IMG/VR virus record: IMGVR_UViG_3300010885_016315
Span: 1-44,192 of that record
From: a virus
Strand: one strand, 5' to 3'
Length of the DNA: 44,192 nt
Below are positions 1 through 6,950 of the stretch, piece after piece. How positions within the stretch are numbered: position 1 is the first letter of the stretch; each line of letters starts with the position of its first letter. The position numbers and the translations under genes are program-made. The notes beneath the pieces are model-generated. The model ran no database searches. It was not told the DNA's origin and saw nothing but the letters and a program-made list of their open reading frames with translations.

Positions 1-2
1 CT

Positions 3-434
3 GAATGTGATGCAATGATTACCAATCTTGCCATCTCCATAGAAGAAAAGATAGACAATGACTACCACTTTATTGTTCCTGTTGATCGTCTCAATATTAA
101 TTCTGGTAACTTTTTAGCACGTAACTCAGAAGAAGGTCGTGCTTACTTGCAGATGATCGTAGATCGAGAAGCGGCATATAAAGATGTTGAGTGGGCCGAA
201 CAACAAGTAATCATCGATTCCATCGAAGAATATGCCAATGTTGTTAAAATTGTTCCGCAGCGTTACATGAACAGTTACGAGCAACACATTTATGACTATT
301 GCGATATACGTACTGATGTACTAGGAACAAGTGGACAATGGCAACCTGGAGATTGGATTGTACATTGGCCAGGAACATATAAACCAGCACGTATTGAACG
401 TGCAGAATTCCATACTAAAAACCTAATCAGATGA
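3..434 (+). CDS. glycosyltransferase C-terminal part (5' end outside window)
   Basis: The reading frame is open to the left edge: the codons before the first ATG (position 15) read E-C-D-A-M-I-T-N, which resembles the DxDxLITN segment of nucleotide-sugar glycosyltransferases, so the gene starts upstream. The visible 140 or so residues contain FLARNSEEGRAYL and, near the C-terminus, WQPGDWIVHWPGT. This pattern resembles the last third of galactosyl/mannosyltransferases of the GMA12/MNN10 (GT34-like) type, where such residues bind the sugar donor. It overlaps the next gene by ATGA, so it belongs to the sugar operon running to 4563. The glycosyltransferase call is fairly firm; acceptor and sugar are unknown. 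Confidence 0.7.
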   Translation, partial: ECDAMITNLAISIEEKIDNDYHFIVPVDRLNINSGNFLARNSEEGRAYLQMIVDREAAYKDVEWAEQQVIIDSIEEYANVVKIVPQRYMNSYEQHIYDYCDIRTDVLGTSGQWQPGDWIVHWPGTYKPARIERAEFHTKNLIR

Positions 435-1261
435 AAATATTCATTACCGGAGCTACAGGTTTTATTGGACAAAATCTAGTAGACTATTATACTCGACGTG
501 GGCACGAAGTTTACTCATTTCGCAGAGATGAACACTTATACGAGTGTTTGCACCAATTTAACCCTGATGCTATTATTAACTCGGCAGCAGAAATATACGA
601 CCCAGAACACATGTTTGAACCAAATATTATAATGGTTCAGATTATTCTAGAGTATGTTCGCAAATGTGATCAACCGTGTCGTCTGATTCAGATTGGCAGT
701 AGCAGCGAATACGGTCCAACTGATTATTCAACTGCCGAAGATGAATTACTAAAGCCTGTAGATTTTTATCAAGGCACCAAAGGTGCTGCTACATTGATGT
801 GCCAAGGGTGGGCTAGGCATTTTGACTTACCTGTATGGATTGTACGTCCTTACAGTGTGTATGGTCCAGGCGAGCGTGAACATCGCTTATTCCCAAGACT
901 ATATCGAGCATTTACCAAAAACGAACCAATGACACTATATCAAGGTCATCATGATTTCATTTATATCAATGACTTTGTGCGTGGTATTGATTTAGTATTA
1001 CAGGAATGGGATTTGGCTCCAGGAGAAATAGTTAACTTTGGTAGCGGATTCCAAACAAGTAACTTTGATCTATTGGATTTGTGGATTAAAGTTACTGACA
1101 ATAAAGAAGCACCAGTGGCTAAAGTAGCAGAAATGAGAAAAGCATTCGAAAACACAGTATGGATTTGCAGTACAGCAAAGTCATTCAAACTTGGATTTGA
1201 TTGCGAATACAACTTAGAAACAGGCATCAGAGATTTTTTATTAAAGGCAAAATATGATTGA
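431..1261 (+). CDS. NAD-dependent epimerase/dehydratase (extended SDR)
   Basis: A 276-residue extended short-chain dehydrogenase. The Rossmann glycine motif GATGFIG is at residues 7-13, a serine-rich SSSEYG stretch at about 90-95, and the catalytic YxxxK at Y113/K117 (YQGTK). These features support oxidoreduction of a nucleotide-activated sugar (epimerase, dehydratase or reductase). The protein is slightly shorter than typical 310-340 residue family members. It starts on an ATG overlapping the stop of the preceding glycosyltransferase (ATGA) and overlaps the next gene by 8 bases, so the operon is translationally coupled. Exact substrate cannot be read from sequence. Confidence 0.88.
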   Translation: MKIFITGATGFIGQNLVDYYTRRGHEVYSFRRDEHLYECLHQFNPDAIINSAAEIYDPEHMFEPNIIMVQIILEYVRKCDQPCRLIQIGSSSEYGPTDYSTAEDELLKPVDFYQGTKGAATLMCQGWARHFDLPVWIVRPYSVYGPGEREHRLFPRLYRAFTKNEPMTLYQGHHDFIYINDFVRGIDLVLQEWDLAPGEIVNFGSGFQTSNFDLLDLWIKVTDNKEAPVAKVAEMRKAFENTVWICSTAKSFKLGFDCEYNLETGIRDFLLKAKYD

Positions 1262-1961
1262 ACGATTAATTAAAACCAGTCAAGGTAACGATTACTGGAT
1301 ACGCAGCGATGATCCTGAAGTGGCAGAATGGATCAACTACGGTGAAAACAACATTGACATTATCTTAAGACAGATAAACGATGAACAAATATACGGTCCA
1401 ATTTTTCAAGGTCGGTCCAACATGAAGATTGTGGACTTTGGCGCCAATGTCGGAATGTTTAGTTTGTATGCAGCAGATTCAGCTGAGCAAATCTATGCAA
1501 TTGAGCCAACACCAAGAACTTTTAATATGTTAACCAAGTTAACTAAAGATGTTCCAAATATTACACGACTAGAATCAGCACTCAGTTTCAGTGACGATCC
1601 GGTTACATTTTTTATAAATGAAAATCCCACTGTCAACAGTCTATTAGATAGACATGGCGAACCTACCGTAGTAAATGGTATCACTATAGAATCATTTTTG
1701 AAAAAGTATGAACTGACTAATGTCGACTTTGCCAAATGTGATATTGAAGGATCAGAAGTTGATGTGCTCACAGAAGCATCACTTGACCCTGTTCGCGATA
1801 TCGTTAAGTTTTGGTTTATTGAAGTTCATCAAACTGATGTTAAACAACGACCTTGGCCCGGTAACTTGGGCAACAATAGAGATCAAATTGAATCAATAAT
1901 GCGTAATATGGGATATTCCACAGAACAAGTTATTAATGATCAATTATTTGCCTGGAGATAA
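1254..1961 (+). CDS. FkbM-family SAM-dependent methyltransferase
   Basis: A 235-residue class I methyltransferase. The SAM-binding motif I VDFGANVG lies at residues 60-67, the acidic end of strand 2 is IEP (83-85), and the FkbM signature CDIEGSE is at about 162-168. FkbM enzymes commonly O-methylate sugars or polyketides; between nucleotide-sugar genes, sugar methylation is the likely role. It overlaps the upstream epimerase by 8 bases. The S-adenosylhomocysteine it makes could be removed by the AhcY encoded at 4564-5850. Confidence 0.88.
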   Translation: MIERLIKTSQGNDYWIRSDDPEVAEWINYGENNIDIILRQINDEQIYGPIFQGRSNMKIVDFGANVGMFSLYAADSAEQIYAIEPTPRTFNMLTKLTKDVPNITRLESALSFSDDPVTFFINENPTVNSLLDRHGEPTVVNGITIESFLKKYELTNVDFAKCDIEGSEVDVLTEASLDPVRDIVKFWFIEVHQTDVKQRPWPGNLGNNRDQIESIMRNMGYSTEQVINDQLFAWR

Positions 1962-1962
1962 T

Positions 1963-2520
1963 ATGTCAGTGCTAAGTGGTGGTATGTATAGCTTTATACA
2001 TAAAACGTTATCAGATTTGCCCGGGGACTACTTTGAAATTGGAGTATTTAACGGTGCTGGTTTTGCAGAAGTAGCTCGCAATAATCCTGGCAAGATTTGT
2101 TACGCAGTAGATCCATTTATTGAAGATGGGCACACTGTAGGCGCATCTCAGGTCTCCACTGGAACCAAGATGCTTACTCAAAAACAAAATTTTGAAGCAA
2201 ATACTACAGGATTACCCAATGTTGTGTTACACGAAACAACCAGCAAAGAATTCTTAGCTGCGCTAACCGAAGATAATGTGCCAAAAAATATTGGCATGGT
2301 AGTAATTGATGGTGATCATCATTATGAACATGTGGTGATTGATTTTAAATTGGCAATGAAGCTGATTGGCAATCGTCGAGGTACTATTGTTGTTGACGAC
2401 ACTGATGTTCCGGGAGTTATGCAGGCCTATACTGAATTTGTTAACGCCAACAATGATCGCGTTATTGTAGATACCGGGTGCGGTGGATCTACTAGAGTGC
2501 TGATGCTAGAGGAGATTTAA
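1963..2520 (+). CDS. class I SAM-dependent methyltransferase (Methyltransf_24/CmcI-TylF-like)
   Basis: I place the start at the ATG at 1963 because GGAG (1954-1957) sits 5 bases upstream; an in-frame ATG at 1936 lies inside the preceding gene and lacks a ribosome site. The 185-residue product has a SAM motif FEIGVFNGAG (24-33), an acidic AVD at 48-50, and later VVIDGDHHYEHV, the D-x-D-H-x-Y pattern of metal-dependent sugar O-methyltransferases related to TylF and CmcI. It is the second methyltransferase in the glycan operon, so it probably methylates a sugar hydroxyl. Stop and next start overlap (TAATG). Confidence 0.8.
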   Translation: MSVLSGGMYSFIHKTLSDLPGDYFEIGVFNGAGFAEVARNNPGKICYAVDPFIEDGHTVGASQVSTGTKMLTQKQNFEANTTGLPNVVLHETTSKEFLAALTEDNVPKNIGMVVIDGDHHYEHVVIDFKLAMKLIGNRRGTIVVDDTDVPGVMQAYTEFVNANNDRVIVDTGCGGSTRVLMLEEI

Positions 2521-3134
2521 TGTCTAGTTTGCAACGTAGGTTAATTGATATTACCTATCAAGAACGATTAAGTCATCTTAGTAGTACATTGAGTGCTCTA
2601 CCAATTATTGAAGAAATATATGCAAAACGCAAAGATGACGAAGTATTCATCCTTAGCAACGGACATGCCGGGCTTGCATTATATGTCGTACTAGAAAAGT
2701 ATTACGGTGTAGATCCAGTCGCTCTACTACACAAACACGGTATTCATCCGGGTAGAGATTTAGAAAATCATTTATATTGTAGTACAGGAAGTCTTGGTTC
2801 TGGATTACCTATAGCAGTTGGGCATGCATTGGCCCGCCCTGACAAGAATGTATACTGCATGATCAGTGACGGAGAAGCTGCAGAAGGTAGTATCTGGGAA
2901 GCATTACGGTATATCAATGAAAAGAACATCACTAACATTCATGTGTATGCTAACATCAATGGTATGGGTGCATATGATCATATTGATGTAATGTCACTTA
3001 CTGCAAGATTAAAAGCATTTTATCCGCGAATTAATATTAGACTAAGTGAACCACACACATTTTCTTTTGCTCAAGGATTATTAACACACTACTATGTACT
3101 TAAACCAGAAGATTATGCGGAGTTGATCAAATGA
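2520..3134 (+). CDS. transketolase-like N-terminal subunit (TPP-binding PP domain)
   Basis: A 204-residue protein matching the pyrophosphate-binding domain of transketolases. SNGHAGLALY (H49), the glycine-rich CSTGSLGSGLPIAVGHA (87-103) and SDGEAAEGSIWEA (116-128) followed by YANING (143-148) make up the thiamine-diphosphate/metal signature; the usual GDG is SDG here. It is shorter than the roughly 270 residues of typical split-transketolase alpha subunits. The next gene encodes the matching pyrimidine-binding half and overlaps by ATGA, so the two probably form one enzyme transferring a two-carbon or ketol unit to a sugar. Reaction is inferred from context. Confidence 0.85.
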   Translation: MSSLQRRLIDITYQERLSHLSSTLSALPIIEEIYAKRKDDEVFILSNGHAGLALYVVLEKYYGVDPVALLHKHGIHPGRDLENHLYCSTGSLGSGLPIAVGHALARPDKNVYCMISDGEAAEGSIWEALRYINEKNITNIHVYANINGMGAYDHIDVMSLTARLKAFYPRINIRLSEPHTFSFAQGLLTHYYVLKPEDYAELIK

Positions 3135-3613
3135 GAAAAGAATGTGCTCAGTTATTATTGCAGTCCATGATAGACGATGAAAGTATTCGTTTGGTTACTG
3201 CTGACCTAGGATTTGGTATATTGGATCAAATACGTAATGCATTTCCCGAACGTTGTTACAATGTGGGTGCAGCAGAGTTTTTGATGATTGGTGTAGCCAT
3301 AGGCATGGCCAACGAAGGACTCAGACCTGTTTGCTATAGTATGAGCAGCTTCCTGCTATATCGCCCTTTTGAATTATTACGCAATTATGTCAGTCCCGAG
3401 AATATTCCGGTTAAACTGATTGGCAGTGGAAGAGATTATGATTACAGTCACGATGGCATTAGTCATTGGGCACACGATGATGAACTGGTACTAAAAGCAT
3501 TACCCAACATTGGGTGTTTCAAACCCGGCAGCATTGCTGAACTAGAAAACATTTGGACCAAATTTATCGCAAGCGATACACCAGAATACCTTAACCTTAC
3601 AAGAAAAATATGA
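3131..3613 (+). CDS. transketolase-like C-terminal subunit (pyrimidine-binding domain only)
   Basis: A 160-residue protein resembling the Pyr domain of transketolase: TADLGFG (19-25), CYNVGAAEFLMIGVAIGMANEG and the aromatic stretch FLLYRPFELLRNYV. The conserved glutamate in GAAEF is where the family's TPP-activating Glu sits. Typical C-terminal halves (about 300 residues) also carry a transketolase_C domain; that domain is absent here. ATGA coupling to the upstream half supports an alpha/beta complex. It overlaps the next gene by 4 bases. Confidence 0.82.
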   Translation: MRKECAQLLLQSMIDDESIRLVTADLGFGILDQIRNAFPERCYNVGAAEFLMIGVAIGMANEGLRPVCYSMSSFLLYRPFELLRNYVSPENIPVKLIGSGRDYDYSHDGISHWAHDDELVLKALPNIGCFKPGSIAELENIWTKFIASDTPEYLNLTRKI

Positions 3614-4563
3614 GTACAAAAGTAGTTTACGTTACAGGCTGTTTGGGCTTTATTGGTTATCATGTGACCAAACAATGTTTAGATGCCGGATATTATGTTA
3701 TTGGTGTTGATAAGAAAACTTATGCAGCCAATACTCAGTTCTTGCCCGAACTATTGGCATACGATCAAAAGTTTAAATTCATTGAGTCAGATATCAATGA
3801 TTTAGATATGCTGTACGACTGCGATTACATTATCAATACCGCAGCCGAAACACATGTTGATAACAGTATTGTCAGCAGTGATGTATTCTTACGTAGCAAT
3901 GTGAATGGTGTACATCATTTGCTTAACTTGATCAAAGAACGTCATCGTTTCAAAATGCCTACCTTATTACATTTTAGTACCGACGAAGTGTACGGTGATA
4001 TAGTAGCGGGTTCGCACATCGAAACAGACATGCTCAAGCCCAGCAATCCATACTCGGCAACAAAAGCAGCCGCAGACATGCTAATTTGTGCATGGGCACG
4101 TACATTTCAAGTGCCCTATGTCATTGTTAGACCCACTAACAACTACGGTATTGGTCAATATACAGAAAAGTTTATCCCCAAGAGTATCAAGAGTTTACAA
4201 CTAGGTAGAGCTATCCCGTTACACGATGAAGGCAAGCCTAAGCGTACATGGTTACATGTTAGTGATACTGCCAGTGCCGTTGTTGCAATCATTGAAGCCG
4301 GTGTGCAAAATGAAATCTATAACATATCCGGAAACTATGAAGAACAGAATATCATTGTTGCAATGAAAGTCTGTGATTTATTTGGTGATGGAAAAATTGA
4401 TTATCGCAATCAACTTGATCTTGGTATCACTAGACCCGGACAAGATGTACGTTATAGTATTAACGATGACAAATTAAAAAGCCTAGGGTGGAAACCCCAG
4501 GCTGTTTTTGATACTGAACTAGCTAAAATAGTAAAATACTATCAAACTAATTTTGTTTGGTAA
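3610..4563 (+). CDS. dTDP-glucose 4,6-dehydratase-like SDR
   Basis: A 317-residue extended SDR, close in length to RfbB. The NAD motif GCLGFIG is at 10-16, the dehydratase signature STDEVYGD at 123-130 (D125 and E126 are the expected acid/base pair), and YSATK gives Y148/K152. RPTNNYG and the C-terminal RPGQDVRYSI are also typical of RfbB. The expected activity is oxidation, dehydration and reduction of an NDP-hexose to a 4-keto-6-deoxy sugar, the entry to deoxysugars; the methyltransferases and transketolase upstream could decorate it. It is the last gene of the operon and meets ahcY tail-to-tail with no spacer. Confidence 0.88.
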   Translation: MSTKVVYVTGCLGFIGYHVTKQCLDAGYYVIGVDKKTYAANTQFLPELLAYDQKFKFIESDINDLDMLYDCDYIINTAAETHVDNSIVSSDVFLRSNVNGVHHLLNLIKERHRFKMPTLLHFSTDEVYGDIVAGSHIETDMLKPSNPYSATKAAADMLICAWARTFQVPYVIVRPTNNYGIGQYTEKFIPKSIKSLQLGRAIPLHDEGKPKRTWLHVSDTASAVVAIIEAGVQNEIYNISGNYEEQNIIVAMKVCDLFGDGKIDYRNQLDLGITRPGQDVRYSINDDKLKSLGWKPQAVFDTELAKIVKYYQTNFVW

Positions 4564-5850
4564 TTAATATCTGTATGTGTCAGGCTTGTAAGGGCCTTGT
4601 ACTGCAACACCAATATAATCGGCCTGGGCTGAAGTCAAGTTTGTTAACTCGGCACCTACGTGTGCAAGATGTAATCGAGCAACTTCTTCGTCAACATGCT
4701 TGGGCAACAAATAAATTCCCACTTCTTTGTAGTTGTCGGTATTGGTCCATAGTTCAATCTGTGCCAATACTTGATTGGTGAAACTGTTTGACATTACATA
4801 GCTGGGATGCCCGGTCGCACAACCCAAATTAACCAAACGTCCTTTGGCAAGAACGATCAATTTATTACCATTGGGCATTGTGACATGATCAACCAGTGGT
4901 TTAATTTCTTCCCATGTACAATCATCAAGTCCAGCAATATCAATTTCGCTATCAAAGTGACCAATGTTGCAAACAATAGCATTGTTCTTCATGTGATTCA
5001 TGTGCTCACGTGTGACGACGTCAATGTTACCGGTAGCAGTAACAAAGATGTCTGCTTTGTCTTTGGCATAGTCCATTGTGACTACACGATAACCTTCCAT
5101 GGCCGCCTGCAATGCACAGATAGGATCTACTTCAGTGATCCATACTTGTGCAGAAAGCGCACGTAATGCCTGTGCGGATCCTTTGCCCACATCACCGTAG
5201 CCACATACCACTGCAGTCTTGCCTGCAATCATGACATCTGTTGCACGTTTAAGTGCATCCACTAAACTTTCACGACATCCGTACAAGTTATCAAACTTTG
5301 TTTTGGTCACTGAATCATTAACGTTGATTGCAGGAAGCTGTAGTGTGCCTGCTGCGATACGTTCAATCAGTTTATGAATACCTGTGGTAGTCTCTTCGCT
5401 AACTCCAACAATGTTGGGCAATAGATCCGGATGACGATCATGTACCCAAGCTGTTAAGTCATGTCCGTCATCTAATAACAGATTAGGTGTCCATCCGTCA
5501 GGACCGCGTACTGTTTGTTCAATGCACCACCAGTACTCTTCTTCGGTCTCGCCTTTCCAGGCAAATACCGGAATACCTTGTACTGCCAGTGCCGCTGCTG
5601 CATGATCTTGTGTGCTAAAAATATTACAACTTGACCAGCGCACTTCGGCACCAAGATCAACTAGTGTCTCAACTAATACTGCAGTTTGGATAGTCATGTG
5701 TAGACTACCAGTGATACGTGCACCTTTTAAGGGTTTACTCTCACGATACTTGTCACGCACACTCATCAAGCCTGGCATTTCATGTTCGGCAATTGCAATT
5801 TCTCGTCTACCCCATTCAGCCAGGGCGATATCTGCTACTTTGTAATCCAT
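4564..5850 (-). CDS. ahcY: S-adenosylhomocysteine hydrolase (adenosylhomocysteinase)
   Basis: A full-length 428-residue AhcY, which reversibly hydrolyses S-adenosylhomocysteine to adenosine and homocysteine using bound NAD. All catalytic residues appear in place: H51 (GSLHMT), D128 (LLDDGHD), E153 (SEETTTG), K183 and D187 (TKTKFDN), the NAD motif GYGDVGKG at 217-224, and the C-terminal KPDTYRY that reaches into the neighbouring subunit. The start follows a strong AGGAG with 6-base spacing. It is the last gene of a unit behind the promoter at 6922-6950. A complete AhcY in a phage is unusual; the role is probably to relieve SAH inhibition of methyltransferases and feed the methionine cycle. Confidence 0.95.
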   Translation of the reverse strand: MDYKVADIALAEWGRREIAIAEHEMPGLMSVRDKYRESKPLKGARITGSLHMTIQTAVLVETLVDLGAEVRWSSCNIFSTQDHAAAALAVQGIPVFAWKGETEEEYWWCIEQTVRGPDGWTPNLLLDDGHDLTAWVHDRHPDLLPNIVGVSEETTTGIHKLIERIAAGTLQLPAINVNDSVTKTKFDNLYGCRESLVDALKRATDVMIAGKTAVVCGYGDVGKGSAQALRALSAQVWITEVDPICALQAAMEGYRVVTMDYAKDKADIFVTATGNIDVVTREHMNHMKNNAIVCNIGHFDSEIDIAGLDDCTWEEIKPLVDHVTMPNGNKLIVLAKGRLVNLGCATGHPSYVMSNSFTNQVLAQIELWTNTDNYKEVGIYLLPKHVDEEVARLHLAHVGAELTNLTSAQADYIGVAVQGPYKPDTYRY

Positions 5851-6215
5851 TACTTCTCCTTTTTAATAATAACTGGTGATTCTTCTACTACTGGTTCTAC
5901 CTTTGATTCTACTTCAGCTGGGTGTCTTGTGTTCTTTGTTAATAACGATGCATAGCGTAGAAATGCATGACATGGGTAAAATACAACGGCCAATGCTGCT
6001 ATTAATGCAACCCCAACAATCAAACAAGAAAGAGAAAGTAGTGTCAACACAATCTCTAACATCAAATTCCAAAACCCAAGAACACCTACATCAAAATAAT
6101 TTTCGGGATCTTCGGTTTCTTGTTTAAAAGCTTGGATATGCGTTCTAAACGCAAGAATTAGTTCATAAAATTTATTGGTTAATACTAAAAGTAATCCTCG
6201 ATATAGTTCAGTCAT
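5850..6215 (-). CDS. small membrane protein of unknown function
   Basis: A 121-residue protein with a charged N-terminal helix (1-40), then a long hydrophobic stretch at about 48-87 ([20 protein letters not shown] followed by an Ala/Val-rich run), long enough for one long or two short membrane helices. The tail is charged ([12 protein letters not shown] and KKEK). There is no signal peptidase site that I can see. Start and stop overlap its neighbours (TAATG upstream), placing it between ferredoxin and AhcY in the early unit. A holin is conceivable but the early promoter and this context make that less likely; function is unknown. Confidence 0.75.
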   Translation of the reverse strand: MTELYRGLLLVLTNKFYELILAFRTHIQAFKQETEDPENYFDVGVLGFWNLMLEIVLTLLSLSCLIVGVALIAALAVVFYPCHAFLRYASLLTKNTRHPAEVESKVEPVVEESPVIIKKEK

Positions 6216-6541
6216 TATTTCTCCAGTAAGTGTTGTTTGTCTACAATGTCTTTGAATTCTTCTGCTGTGGGCAATGGATCTTTACATTTAGTTATATTGA
6301 TCCATTGTTTACTCAAAGTATTGTTTATTTCTAACCAATGTTCTAAATTGGGTGTGTTGGTGTCACTGTCTGACACAATTGCATTTACCGGACATTCCGG
6401 AACACACACTGCACAGTCAATGCATTCGTCAGGATTGATCGCTAGAAAGTTTGGACCTTCGTAAAAGCAATCAACTGGACAAACACTTACACAATCAGTG
6501 TACTTACATTGAATACATGCTTCGGTTACAACGTATGTCAT
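6215..6541 (-). CDS. fdxA: 7Fe-8S ferredoxin (FdxA / Azotobacter FdI type)
   Basis: A 108-residue ferredoxin that aligns along its whole length with seven-iron ferredoxins. Predicted [3Fe-4S] ligands are C9, C17 and C50; [4Fe-4S] ligands are C21, C40, C43 and C46; the non-ligand C12 and C25 seen in FdI are also kept. Family hallmarks [19 protein letters not shown] and PDECIDC are intact, as is the C-terminal extension ([10 protein letters not shown]) that wraps the fold. It should be a low-potential electron carrier in the cytoplasm. The start overlaps the stop of the MazG-like gene (ATGA). Its redox partner is not encoded nearby. Confidence 0.95.
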   Translation of the reverse strand: MTYVVTEACIQCKYTDCVSVCPVDCFYEGPNFLAINPDECIDCAVCVPECPVNAIVSDSDTNTPNLEHWLEINNTLSKQWINITKCKDPLPTAEEFKDIVDKQHLLEK

Positions 6542-6807
6542 TTATATATGTCGCTCCATATTTTTAGTTTGTTTTGTTTATTTTGAATTGCTGTTTGTAG
6601 ATTATCACTATCTATTAGTTGATGTTCAACCATTAAATCAATCATGGCCAGCAGGTCGCCGACTTCCTGTTCTAGTTTGTCGCGATGCGACATACCATCT
6701 TTGTGTTGATTGTCTATGCCAAATCGGAATATTTTGGAAATTTCTTGTATGACTTCGGCGCATTCTTCTTGGGCAATAACAAGAATTTCTTTTTGTTTAT
6801 CGTTCAT
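6538..6807 (-). CDS. MazG-like nucleotide pyrophosphohydrolase
   Basis: An 89-residue all-alpha NTP pyrophosphohydrolase. The metal-binding pattern is clear: [12 protein letters not shown] near residues 14-25 and [12 protein letters not shown] near 46-57, i.e. the ExxE...ExxD arrangement of the MazG / PRA-PH superfamily. Such enzymes cut nucleoside triphosphates to monophosphate and pyrophosphate. Phage versions are thought to tune nucleotide pools or (p)ppGpp-linked responses, but substrates differ. It is the first protein gene after the tRNA in the sigma70-driven unit, hence probably expressed early. Confidence 0.88.
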   Translation of the reverse strand: MNDKQKEILVIAQEECAEVIQEISKIFRFGIDNQHKDGMSHRDKLEQEVGDLLAMIDLMVEHQLIDSDNLQTAIQNKQNKLKIWSDIYK

Positions 6808-6826
6808 TATAATTTAATTAATGGAT

Positions 6827-6912
6827 TGGTGGGCCGGGTCGGGCTCGAACCAACATGGCCTTTCGGACTGAATTATGAGTTCAGGGCATCCTACCAATAG
6901 TGCTTCCGGCCC
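6827..6912 (-). tRNA. tRNA with CAU anticodon (Met or Ile2), CCA encoded
   Basis: A complete cloverleaf on the minus strand: 7-bp acceptor GGGCCGG/CCGGCCC, discriminator A and encoded CCA (6827-6829), 3-bp D stem GCA/TGC with GGT in the loop, 5-bp anticodon stem CTGAA/TTCAG with loop CTCATAA (anticodon CAT), and T stem GTTGG/CCGAC with loop TTCGAGC. The variable region is 13 nt (6855-6867) and can fold a small CC-GAAA-GG arm, so the molecule looks like a class II tRNA although it has a CAU anticodon; position 8 is A, not the usual U. Whether it is charged with Met or, after lysidine modification, Ile cannot be told. Confidence 0.85.
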
Positions 6913-6921
6913 TTAGTTGTT

Positions 6922-6950
6922 ATTATATGTTAAAGAATGATAGAAGTCAA
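6922..6950 (-). promoter_or_regulatory. sigma70 (early) promoter for the tRNA-mazG-fdxA-ahcY unit
   Basis: On the minus strand a TTGACT -35 box (6945-6950) is separated by 17 bases from a perfect TATAAT -10 box (6922-6927). Transcription should begin near 6915, a few bases before the tRNA. The -35 overlaps the stop region of the 519-residue gene. All genes down to 4564 are co-oriented and overlap or nearly abut, so this promoter probably drives the entire unit with host RNA polymerase. Confidence 0.85.

Noticed and set aside
1936-1962. Upstream ATG for the second methyltransferase
   Set aside because: Lies inside the FkbM gene with no ribosome site; GGAG 5 bases before 1963 supports the later start.
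4807-5166. 119-residue plus-strand frame within ahcY
   Set aside because: AhcY is intact with all catalytic residues on the opposite strand; this is a shadow.
5851-5900. SAH riboswitch upstream of ahcY
   Set aside because: The region before the ahcY start is coding sequence of the membrane protein with only a Shine-Dalgarno; no conserved fold was recognised.
6215-6541. Possibility that ferredoxin and AhcY are bacterial contamination or host-chromosome sequence
   Set aside because: They sit between phage genes with overlapping starts and stops, share composition with neighbours and lie behind a promoter whose -35 overlaps a phage gene.
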